Source of the DNA: Bretschneidera sinensis
Lineage: Eukaryota; Streptophyta; Magnoliopsida; Brassicales; Akaniaceae
Reading direction: 5' to 3'
NCBI GenBank assembly: GCA_023935145.1
Contig: CM043700.1
Span: forward strand, 142,658,828-142,722,827
DNA: 64,000 bases
Shown here: one piece after another, positions 11,483 through 22,532 of the stretch
Layout of the letters: each line of letters starts with the position of its first letter
Position numbering within the stretch: position 1 is the first letter of the stretch
Program-made: the position numbers and the translations under genes
The notes under the pieces: model-generated
Database searches by the model: none
Seen by the model: the letters and a program-made list of their open reading frames with translations, nothing else
What the model was told of the DNA's origin: nothing

Positions 11483-12929
11483 ATTTTGTCCAAAACCATC
11501 GTGAAGAGGCACATGAAAAGTATCTATGGCCTAGCAAACAAGGGCAAAATCAGGATTACAAGTTATCCAGCTAATTTCTTTCTTCTTGAGAATGATTTTG
11601 CCGCCAACCTCTTAACCGTCCAAGAGTCACTAATAAAGCCATCCACCTGTCCATTAAAATTAGGGGGAAAGACATAGATACACATATCTCTATCTGCTAC
11701 ATCGCTCCAACCCTCTTTATGTGGTTAAGGTGAAACAGAGAAACTCATTTTCCTGAGTTAGAACGAAACATCGAAGAGAGACAAAGGGAAACAGGAAAAA
11801 AGTGGGGGAGATGAGAAAAGAAATGAAAATAAGAGTTTCTGACCATAATTAAGGGTTATGTCATTGTGGAAATCTCTGCTAGATTGATAACATCGAGCAT
11901 AGTGGAGAGCTTAGGGATACATTTTTATGCCTGTGCAAATTATGGGGTTAGTTAATTTTGGGTTAATTTATCGTTGTTGTTTCATTGTTCTTCATCTCAT
12001 GGGCTTTTGTTGAATTTGTAGAGCCTTGGTGATTGCAAATTTTTCAATTGGTTTGATCCATTTATTTGAGACCATGAGAAGGAGTTGTTGTCCAAATTGT
12101 ACCAAAACACCGAACAACTGTAGGACTTGTTGAAGATTCATCACAAAAGAGAGATTGTAGTGGCTCATACTGACTTCATCATGGATCATTATTGCACTTA
12201 TGTTGTTCATAATGTATTAGAGGGTTTAGTTAAGAGGGTGTTTATGTAATGAGATTATCTTGTTAATGAGAATGAGAGAGCTGGTTACTAAGTATATTTT
12301 GTTCACTAGTTACCTAATTTTGTTTACTGAAGGAATATGCTTTTATCTTGAATTTTGTTCACTGGTTACATAATGGTGCACATAGCAAAGTCATGTAACA
12401 TAGTACCAACTAGAATAAGGAGTGATCATGATCATGTATAATTTCTGTTAAAACATTTCTTCGCAAAATGAGTTGATTCAGAAAGTAGATTCTTAAGAAT
12501 AACTTGATTCACTTATTCTCAAACTAAATACATGCAAAATCAATCTATGTTTCAGAAGCAAACCAATAGAACCAATCCATGCTTTCAAAGCAACCCAACA
12601 AAATGAATCTATATTGGGTAACCAAAGCAACAAAATCAATCGAAGTAAGCCAATAAAATCATTCACAATGATCATAACATTACTAACAGTATTATAATCA
12701 TGTTTCCCAATCGTTAGTATCATTCAAAGTTATCGAAAGCTTAATGGTTACAAAACAAAATCATTATAAACATAAACAACTAAGTCATTCAAACCCAAAA
12801 TCACAGAATCTCCACCTAATTCCCAAAAACATCCATATATTTCACAAAACAACCATTTATTTCTAAAAATATCCACATAATTAAAAAAAAAATCTATATT
12901 TTTCTAAAACAGCCAAACACATGTCATTT

Positions 12930-15900
12930 TTATTTTTCCCTTTTTCCCATCAACCTCTAAATTGCTTAAAGAAGCACCATTGATTTCTTTCAGCATCTTA
13001 GTGTATCTTTTAGCATTACTTGCAGCAAGCAAACTTTGTGCAGAGATGACTGAATGACCACCACTTAGAGGGAAAGGAAACATTGATAAAGGCCCAGTTG
13101 GTGCCGATGACCTTATTGCAACAAGGGCAGTAGGTGATGTTGTTGGCCTAGTGGCTACTGGCTTTGGTGCTGGTGTTCTTGAGGTAACTTGATTTGCTGG
13201 CCTTTTTGGCCATCTTAGTCTTCTTGGTGTTGTAGGTCCAAATGCAGTAGATTCAATACTTCCATCTTCTTGAGACGTAAGAAAGACATTACATTAAATA
13301 AACAACACTCCAACCAGCCCAAATATAGATAATATACAAAGTATTTGTAACGTAACTAACATGTTCATCCACTAAATCAATACCAAAATCGAAATTCACA
13401 TGTTGACTCTTGACCTAAATTGAAACAAGTGCCAATTAAACTGGCTTCAAATGAAACAACCAAAATAAGAAATGAACTTTGACTTTATTTACATGCTTTG
13501 AGGTTCCAACACTCTTATTGTTGCCACCAACTTCTCTTTAGCAAGTTCTGGTATTATGACCCTTATTGACACACCTAATACGTGTAATTTCACAACTTTT
13601 TTTCACTTTATATGGGTTATTTTGCTCATTAGAGTTTTTTATCCTATTTTTTCTAGGTATACCAGGTGGCCTTCTAAGTGGGGGAGGCAGTGGCTCGTCT
13701 AAACTAGCTATAAGCCACAAATTAGGCCCACTTGTTGGGTTAATGATTGATAAGTAGCAAATAAGTCTTTGTTCTATAACATGGGTGTACAAAGTCATGG
13801 GGTCTTTTTTTCATGAAATAAATGACACTAATGGCATCTCCACATGGTATACTGGTTAAGTCCCATTTATAACAAGTACATATAGAGTTTTCCAGGTCTA
13901 GTACATATTGTTTCCCCATAACTGTAACTTGAATCTTATTTCCACCAGATGGGCTGGGAGTACAGATCTAGACCATACCTTGTTTTTCTTTAAAATAGTT
14001 TGTATATTTTGAAAAATAGGTCCACCATAATCCTCTATCATTTGTTTGTTTTTTGCTATCTTCACCATCAACTTAATCATAACCATCTTCAGAAATGTTA
14101 AAATGGACTTATCCTTAGCCTTTAGGATAAATGCATTGAATGACTCCAAATTATTGAGCAATAAGTCACATTTATCCTTAGGGCTTAATGGATATCTAGC
14201 TCAGTGTTCCACTGGGTTTTCTATTAACTAAGTGCAGGTCTCATCCTCAATTTTCTTAATTTCCCTTATCCAATGCTCCTATCTATAGAAGGTAGTTATT
14301 GTTGCCTACCATAAATAATCCTTTATTGGCTGTCACATGTAAAGTTTCTTTAGATTATCATGTATATCCATGAGAAAAAACCTATTCTTGACATTTGGGA
14401 CAAGTGCTTCAAAAGTAGGAACCAAACCCTGTAGCGAAGCACCTAATTTATTGTTGGTCAAACAATCAAAAGCTTAAAGTAATCATGACTTTTAAATACA
14501 ACAAATTAATAATGAACTTGAACATTAAATAATAACTAACCTTTTATTGGACAGATATAAAAGTCCAATATCTTTCACAATATACTCTAATGCTAGACAA
14601 CAACAATCCTACAAACCACATTTAAGACTCATTATTTTCAGCTTCAACCACTGTATATGAAAGTGGGTACAAATTATTGTTGGCATCAATCCCAACTGTT
14701 GCTATGAATTGCTCTTAGCATTCACCCTTCAAATGGCATATATCTAGGCCAATATTGGGCCTACAGTAGTTGAAGAAGACATATCTGCATGGTCTAGACA
14801 AACATAGTAAAAGGTGAATATTGGTTGGACTTCAAGTAAAGGCCTATATACTTGCATCCTCATTATGCTCCCAGGATTTGTTTTCCATAACTCTTTTTGC
14901 ATAATCCCATAGTATTTATATTGTTCTTTGTGTACACACTGTTTATTAACAATTGCTTTCAACTTAGTCCTGTAAGCAGTACTCCTAGAAATATTGAAAA
15001 CAATATCCTCCTTAACAATGTCATGGAAGTCACCTAATTTTATCTTTGGAGCCTATTTGATACGTTCAACAAATCTTTTAGAGAGGAACTTTGAGCCAAT
15101 TATCATACTTTTAAGCCCTCTAGCACATTGATGCGTTGGGGAAAAGGGTCTTCACTAAGATAATATGTTTATTTCTAACCTTGAAAGTATACATGATGAA
15201 TGGGCATCCATCAATACAAGCAACTCTAACCCTAGTTTAATCTTTCTTGATGAAGTACAAATCATAACCATTTTGAAAATGGCATGCTAAAATTGCCTCA
15301 GTTGCACTATCAATACCAGTAAAAGTATCTCCGAGCTTGAATTCAACCTTCTCCAAGTACTTTGCAAGATTGTAAGTATGGTGCTCTGGTGTATTAGGTC
15401 GTGCACCATCTTGTTCATCATCAAAAGCTACTGGGGATGGCCAAGTTCTCAAAATCATTATCATCCTCCAAATTTGTCCCACTTAATTAGATCCTCATTT
15501 TGGTGGGAAAACCATTTATCAAACCCTTTTGTTATGGATACTTGACTCACAATAGGCTCATATTCATAATCATTATCAACATACACGCTCCTACCTTGGT
15601 CTAAACCACCACCAAGATTTGCTCCCATACATCTCTAATTTTGTGTATTATTTGCTCCCACACCTCCCACAGTCTATATATTATCTACTCCCATACCTCC
15701 ATCATTGTGTGCATCATTCTCTCTTTTCTCCTTCCCACGTGTGTCTTCCAAAAGGAAAACTTCTGGTGCATTACTCGACCTTTCATCAAGCTCAATAGTT
15801 TCCCAATTAAGCTTAGTATACACATGAACCTCGAGACTCCTGTTAGCACTCAACATTTTATACACTTCTAAAGAAGATTTATCACCACTTAACAATTTTA

Positions 15901-16075
15901 GATGTTTGCCTAAGTCTTCACCACCAAATATATAATGAAACATACTTGTAAACTCAACCTTAACACCAATTTCCCCTAGCATTACTACAATCTCAAGCAT
16001 TGAAAACTTCTCAGAGTCATAGTTATCAAAATATGAAATCACCCCAAACATATACTTCCTGATTGGTGTGTACAA
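12930..16075 (-). pseudogene. MuDR-family transposase, degenerate
   Basis: Read from 16075 downward. First comes an N-terminal PB1-like domain typical of plant MULE proteins (15674-16075, 133 residues). A mid-region (15237-15482) follows, then VRVACIDGCPFMMYTFKV just below 15236, the MuDR DNA-binding segment. MLNNLESFNAFILKAKDKSI (13898-14161) is the transposase C-terminal block, and PPLRRPPGIPRKNR ending in GHNTRTC (13538-13798) is the basic linker plus a broken zinc knuckle. A Pro/Thr-rich tail is readable to about 12950. Multiple stops and frameshifts separate the pieces, so no full transposase can be made. Confidence 0.75.
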
Positions 16076-16765
16076 AAAATAACTTTAGTGGTGAACTACA
16101 CATGTGTAATCCCAACTAGACATCACTGCAAAAGTTCAACAGTGAAAGGAAAAAAAACATTACTTTACAACAACGGACCACAAGAAATTCATTATTAATG
16201 CACAATAAAGTACCAACATACATGAATCACAAGCCAATCAATATTGGCTCAAAATCTAGCCTTAACTCCACTGTCAGTGTTAAATATAAAAAAAAACTCA
16301 TTAAAAAGGCATATGTGTCTACCACTTAACATGAATCGAAACAATAGAGGAAAAAAAACAACAAATATACCTATCTATCTCAAAACACACAAAAAAGCAC
16401 AAATTTCAAAAACCTTAATATGGGTATGCAAAAAGTGCAAGTGGTAAACCCTAATCGTACCTTTAGATGCCCATTTAACTTTGAGCAAATTCCTAATGTG
16501 ATCATTAAAGATCTCACATTTCTTATTACAGAATTTGAACTAAGAAAACAAAATATTTTTAAGGTTTTTGCGAACTCAAATCAATTTAAGATGGATATGA
16601 GAGGACTGTGCGGGAGATTTGGGAGATTATGTAAAACCTAGGTTTTAAGCCATGATATCAATTAGTGTGGGAGTTAGAATTACAAAACTACCCACTTGGC
16701 ATGTGAAGCACATGCTTATTTGGTTCAAATTGATTGAAATAATGGACAATTTTGGATGAAAGGAT

Positions 16766-16872
16766 ACAATTGAACTCACACAGATATGTCACAGGCAAAT
16801 TGACATGTTTTGAAACTTGGGGCTCAAATTGACACGAGTGGCAAACTTCGGAGGTCAAATTATCTTTTTCTC
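16766..16872 (-). repeat. Right terminal inverted repeat of the MULE
   Basis: Inverted partner of 11375-11482, ending in GGTCAAATTATCTTTTTCTC directly before the 9-bp direct repeat TTTTAATTT. Confidence 0.8.
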
Positions 16873-17192
16873 TTTTAATTTTTTTTTACAGCAGTATATT
16901 TTCCTTAAGAAGGTTAAAACTAAAAAAAAGGAAAAAGGTTGTGTGGGCTACATAGTACTGGTTTATCTGCATCGATAGCTTTCATGTAAAATCGTCCCAT
17001 TAAAGCACTTGTGCCACTACTTCAGACTTCCAGTCCAAAGTTTAAGAAAGTAAAGGAAAAATGAAGGTGTTCAGTCAGAGTTAGAGAGAGAAACTCTCAA
17101 GCAAAAATCGTCTTTGCTACTCTTACATGTCTTTCTTTTTCCCAAACGCTCTTTTCCCTTATTGAATCAGCTGTTGTAAATCATTTTAATGC

Positions 17193-18394
17193 CATGGGCA
17201 AAAAGAAATCAAGTCGCAAGATCACTGTTAACTCCCAAGAACAGAAAGATACTGAATTCGTCAAGAATTACTTTGAAGAGAACGCTGCTACAGTGAAAAT
17301 GACAAAAATCATAGTTACTGCAGATGATGAACAACCCATTACAGATGGGGCTCAACTGGAATAAAAAAATCTCTCTTGCACCTTGGGTGAGGAGGACATC
17401 AACTCCATTAGACTGGAATCTGAAGATGCAAGCTCAGAAAGTCACTGTTGCAATTTTACAGAAACAGATGGTCAACCACATTCTAGCTTTCCCGCTAGAA
17501 TTCCAGCTGATATGAATAGAAATTGGGCTCAAAATGACTGGACCAGGAAGGCCTCATGGGTCAGTCTCTTCGCTAACAATAAGAAACCCAACAATGGGAA
17601 GCAATTGACACTCATCGAGTTTGATTAAGAAGACATGCATTACCAAAGACGATATAGACCAGGTGTTTGACGAAATACCGCACTGCCTGGTTGGATATTT
17701 TGTGGGCAAATACCCGGGCAAGCTCGCTTTGAAACAGATCACTAACTCTTGGAAGGTCTCAGTTCTAGTTCAATATCATAAGATTGGGTGGATAATTTTC
17801 AAGTTTGAGAATGAAGAGTGCATAACAAAGGTATTGCAAGAAGGCCCCTACATCATTTATGGCAGACCACTCCTCCTTAAGATCATGCCAAGGTTCTTTC
17901 AGTTCGATAATGAGGAGATCAGTACCATGCCGATTTGGGTTCAAATAAAGAACCTTCTCTTAGAACTATGGTCCTCCAAAGCTCTAAGCATGATTGAGTC
18001 TCTCTTAGGGAAGCCCATGTTTGCCGACAAGCTAACATAAAAAAATGAAAGAATTTCTTATGCAAGAATTCTAGTTGAAATTGATGTAGCAAAGGAAGTT
18101 AAACATTCTATCTCCATCAAACTTCTAGGAGGCACCACAATTGACCAGTGAATCATATATGAGAATTTGCCGAAATTTTGCAATGGATGCAAAGTAATAG
18201 GGTATTCTACGAAAAATTGTAAGTTCAAAGCTGCCCCTGTTCCAGCCAAGAAAATTACAGTTCTGCAGGCTGATCAGATTGCAACCCCTAACTTGGACAA
18301 ATATGACACTTTAGGTACTGCAATTATAGCTTCTCCGATTAACACTGGAAAAGAAACTCCAAAAGAACTCGTTCCCTCTGAATCACAGAAATAG
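17193..18394 (+). pseudogene. LINE ORF1 (DUF4283 plus zinc knuckle), broken
   Basis: It starts MGKKKSSRKITVNSQEQKD at 17193 and meets a stop at about 17362. It continues in other frames: LTLIEFD ending near 17627, then DDIDQVFDEIPHCLVGYFVG (17650 on), the DUF4283-type RNA-binding domain with GWIIFKFENEECITKVLQEG. A zinc-knuckle stretch CNGCKVIGYSTKNC (about 18178-18220) has Tyr where the CX2CX4HX4C knuckle needs His. The protein would coat LINE RNA. At least three stops or frame changes make it non-functional. Confidence 0.75.
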
Positions 18395-18596
18395 CAAGTG
18401 GTCTTGACTTCTAAATCAGCCCTAAAATAGGCTGTCTAGGGCACCCATCTAGTCATTACTGAAGGTATACAGGACAGAGATAAAAGAGCCCATATGATTA
18501 CTGGCCCTCAATCAACCATAAAGAAGAAAAAAGAGCAAAGGTCCAACCACTAGGACTCAAAAGGAAGGGAAGAGGGGATACTTCTCTTGGTGTCCC

Positions 18597-21500
18597 ATGA
18601 AAATTGCAAGCTGGAACATTAGGGATTTCCACAAGTCCCTGAAGCAAAATAGGGTATTGTACCTCATGAATAAAAACAGCATTGACATCATCAGTATTTT
18701 GGAGGCAAAGTTGAGTGAAACTAAATTGCTCAACATCATGAAGAACAAATTCAGATCATGGAACCAAGCCAACAATTTCTACACCCATTCAGCTGGCAGA
18801 ATACTAATCCTTTGGAACCCTTCAAAGGTTAGCCTTTCCATAATTGATTCATCACCACAAGTTATACATTGTGCTGTAAAATGTTTAACATCATCCATCT
18901 GCTTCTTTGTTAGTTTTGTCTATGGATTTCACACAATTGTATCTCGTAGGCCCCTTTGGGACAATCTAATTACCTTCAGTAACAGCAGTTCCACTTCTTG
19001 GTTGGTCCTGGGAGATTTTAACAATGTAATCTCTGTGGAAGAGAAAAGGAATGGTATGCCTGTCATAGTGTATGAGATAAAGGATCCCCTATCTTGTTGC
19101 AATGCCACAAGCCTTACTGATATAAACTCAACAGGAAGTTTTTTCACTTGGTCTAATAATCATACCTGGTGCAAATTAGACAGAGCCATGGTAAACAGTA
19201 CCTGGATTCAGAAGGGTCTGCGTGCTAATGCCAATTTCACTCTTTCAGGTTGCCTATCTGACCATTCCCACTGTATAGTTTCCCTCTTTGATGAGGAGAA
19301 GAGGAGGGGAGAAGGTCCTTTAAATTCTTCAATATGTGGACAAATCATAAAAAAATTTTAAGAAACAGTAACTGCAAGCTAGAGCAACAGTTTTGAAGGC
19401 TACATAATGTTCAATGTCTACAAGAAACTGAAAGCATTAAAAAGGCCCCTCAAGCAGCTAAATACATGGCATTTCAGTCACATTTCCACAAGAGTAGCAG
19501 AGGCAATTAAAGTGCTATTATGTATGCAACAAGAATTGCATGATAAGCCACCCGACACTGATCTTCAAGTCAGAGTGGTTGATCAAAGATTAATGACTTT
19601 CAGATTGGCTGAAGCTGAGAGGAGCTTCTACTTCCAGCAGGCAAAATGTAAGTTCTTAATGAACAGTGATAAAGGCACAAAATTTTTCCATGCTATAATG
19701 AAAAGAAACACCAGCAGGAACCACATAGCAGCAATAGAAACTCTGTATGATCACCAAACAACTTCTCAAAAGCAAGTGGTAGCCGATTTTGTTCGTTATT
19801 ATAAGAGCTTTCTGGGGTCCTCAGAGGTTTGCAGCCCCATTGACTCTAAGGTTGTAGATAGGGGCCCTAAGATGAATAAGGACCAAGCTAACTGCCTGAC
19901 CAGAGAGATTTCCGAAAAGGAGATTAATGAGGCATTATTCAGTATCAGTGAAAACAAATCCCCTGAGCCAAATGGGTATACATTCACTTTCTTCGAGAAA
20001 GCATGGGACACCATTAAAGCTAATTTTGTAGGGGCTGTGCAGGAGTTCTTCAGCAATGGTAAGCTCCTCAAGCAGGTAAACCACATCACCTTAGCTATGA
20101 TCCCAAAAGCTAAGCATGCTACAAGGGTTGATGAATTCAGACCCATTGCCTGCTATAACGTCATTTACAAGGTTATCACAAAGATTATAGCATCCTACTT
20201 GGCTCCCATTTTGGAATGCATTGTTCACCCATCTCAAGCTGCCTTCATCAAGCACAGAAGCATGACTGAGAACATTTACTTAGTCTAAGAACTTCTCTAA
20301 AAATACAGCAGAAAAAGAAGATCTCCGAGATGTATGCTCAAGATAGACTTAAGGAAGGCCTTTAATTCGGTCAACTAGAACTTTCTGAAAAGTTTGCTCA
20401 CCAGTCTTTGCTTTTCGGAAAAATTCATTATTTGGACCATGGAGTGTGTTACCACTGCCTCATATTCCGTTGCTCTAAATGGGATTCTCCATGGGTATTT
20501 TGAAGGCAAGAAAGGCCTCAGGTAAGGGGACTCCTTTTCTCCCTTCTTCTTTGTCCTCTGTTTGGATTATCTTTCAAGACTTCTCTCAAGGTTGGAAGAT
20601 ACACATGATTTTAACTTCCACCCTAAGTGTGGACAGCTCAAAATCACCCACTTGGCTTTTGCGAACGACCTCATTCTGTTTGCTAGAGGTGACATCAGAT
20701 CAATCAGTTTGATTATGGGCTGCATTCAAAGTTTCAATGAATGTACGGGTCTTCAAGCTAGCTTAGCCAAATCTAGCCTGATCATAGCTGGGATTCCGAA
20801 TCTAGATCTCCAAGAAATTCGCAGGGTCACTGGTTTTGAAGAAAGATCAATCCTATTCAGATATCTTGGGTTCCCATTGGCTTCATCTAGATTGAATACA
20901 ACCCACTACCTTCCCCTCATTAAAAAGATCACTGCTTGCATAAATGCTTGGGTTGGAACTTCGTTATCATTTGCGGGGAGAGCTGAGCTCATCAAGTCAG
21001 TCCTGTAAGGAGTAGAATGTTTTTGGCTTGCTATCTTTCCCATTCCCGCAAATATTTTGGACAAATCATCAAGATTTGTCGTTCTTTTCTCTAGAGTGGC
21101 AAGAACACTGGTTCACAAAAAAACTCTTGTTACTTGGAAGGATGTTTTCCTTCCGGAGGCTGAAGAGGACCTAAGGCTCTTAAATCTTAAAAGCTGGAAT
21201 CCTACGCTGCTTGCTAAAGTGCTTTGGAATATCCATCACAAAAAAGACTCTATTTGGGTCAAATAGGTGGATCACTTCTACTTAAATGGCTCCTCCATAT
21301 GGGAAGTCTCTCCAAAGCATAAGGATTCCCCCTTATGGAAAAAACTTATTGGCATTAAGAATGGGCTTCTCTCTTCCGAGCCCTCTTTTCAACAAGCTGA
21401 AAATAAGGTGCACCATTGGGAAATTTAGAATCCAATATGTATCAAGAAGGCATATGACTTTTTCATACCCAAAGGTTTTAAGGTATCATGGGCTCCACTG

Positions 21501-21875
21501 GTGTGGAGCATTTGCTCCACTCCTAAACATGCTTTCATCCTTTGGCTCGCAGTCAAGAACAAACTGCTAACCAAGGACAAGCTTTTCTATGTTGAACTGA
21601 TCAGAGCCTGCCCTTTATGTCAAGCCATTGATGAATCAGTGAACCACTTATTTTTCTCTTGCCGAATCAGTGCGCTCGTCTGGAAAGATGTCCAAGACTG
21701 GCTAAGCATCAAAAGGAACTTGAGTTCCATTAAAAACACAGTGAAATGGATACATAGAGAAACCAGAGGGACTGGTCATCCTGCTAAAGCTAAGCGTGCT
21801 GCCTTGACCAGCACAGTTCATCACATATGGTTAGCTAGGAATGCCAGACAGTTTGAGTTTCGCCAAGTAGCATGA
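18597..21875 (+). pseudogene. LINE ORF2 (endonuclease, reverse transcriptase, zf-RVT), broken
   Basis: The apurinic-type endonuclease (18597-19361) begins MKIASWNIRDF and keeps LGDFNNV and SDHSH, but ILEAKLSE replaces the catalytic EtK-type motif. The reverse transcriptase (19407-21008) has FRPIACYNVIYKVITKIIA, PSQAAFIKHRS, KIDLRKAFNSVN followed by a stop, and GLRQGDSFSPFFF. Its active site reads LAFANDLILF, where FADD is expected. The thumb and zf-RVT finger (21057-21875) include CPLCQAIDESVNHLFFSC. Several in-frame stops and frameshifts lie between the pieces. No RNase H domain follows zf-RVT, unlike the fragment at 8 kb, so the two LINEs belong to different lineages or this one is 3'-truncated. 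Confidence 0.85.
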
Positions 21876-22302
21876 TCAGGAAAATTAAAATACATGTCTA
21901 CATAGTTATATATGCTCTTTTTCCTGATTTTCGTTTAAACCTGAAATTATTCTTCATGGTCTTATCTACTAAATATATCCAGTGTATTTTTTACATAAAT
22001 TTTAATCTATAAAATAACTTTATCAATAAATAATAAAAAATATAAAGTAAAGTAAAAGAAGTTAAATTAAGAAACCCCACTATCCAACAGAAGCGCGAGG
22101 AAATTGTCGACGGTAAGGTTCATAGCACCTTCCTATATTTCGACGTCATACGCAGGGCAGGGCCCACGCTCTCAGGTGAGACTTTTTTACGTACCAATAT
22201 GCCATTTTGCTGACATAGCATGCCTGTAACGCTTCGCCTCTTTCTCTACTTTGCCCCTAGTTTTCTGGCAATAGTAGCGCCTCGGCAGCAGAATTTTGTG
22301 GG

Positions 22303-22345
22303 TATAAAAGGAAACAGAGGGCGGACATTCTCACGCGGAATATAC
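22303..22345 (+). promoter_or_regulatory. Core promoter of the NAC gene
   Basis: TATAAAAG at 22303-22310 lies about 225 bp upstream of the start codon. The region above it is less AT-rich and contains the palindrome GACGTC (22142-22147), an ACGT-core site for bZIP factors. Confidence 0.5.
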
Positions 22346-22532
22346 AAGGGACACGGTGGTTATCTGTAAATAATAGTATTAATTTGTGAGCTTGTATTTA
22401 AAACTCACTTTTTCTTCTCTGTCCTTTGTTTCTTCCTACCAACTGAAAAAAAAGGGAGTGTAGTATTTGTTTAAATTAGGGTTTTGCTTATTTTTCTTCA
22501 GAAGTGTATTTTATCTGTTGCTGAGGCTGAAG

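Larger units (their letters stand above)
11375..16872 (-). mobile_element. Mutator-like element (MULE), complete ends, dead transposase
   Basis: The left end GGGTAAAAGATAATTTGACC matches the reverse complement of the right end, GAGAAAAAGATAATTTGACC, at 18 of 20 positions, and similarity continues for about 106 bp. A 9-bp direct repeat TTTTAATTT abuts both ends (11366-11374 and 16873-16881), the size expected for Mutator transposition; it is AT-only, so chance is possible. Inside, the minus strand holds a decayed MuDR-type transposase. Length (5.5 kb), long TIRs and coding content all fit a once-autonomous MULE. Confidence 0.85.
17000..21900 (+). mobile_element. L1-type LINE retrotransposon, nearly full length, inactive
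   Basis: It holds both LINE open frames in order: a nucleic-acid-binding ORF1, then ORF2 with endonuclease, reverse transcriptase and zf-RVT domains. Both are broken by stops and frameshifts. The exact ends are uncertain: the 5' end lies between the MULE (16872) and ORF1 (17193), and the 3' end lies in the AT-rich stretch after 21875. I could not identify target duplications. Confidence 0.8.
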
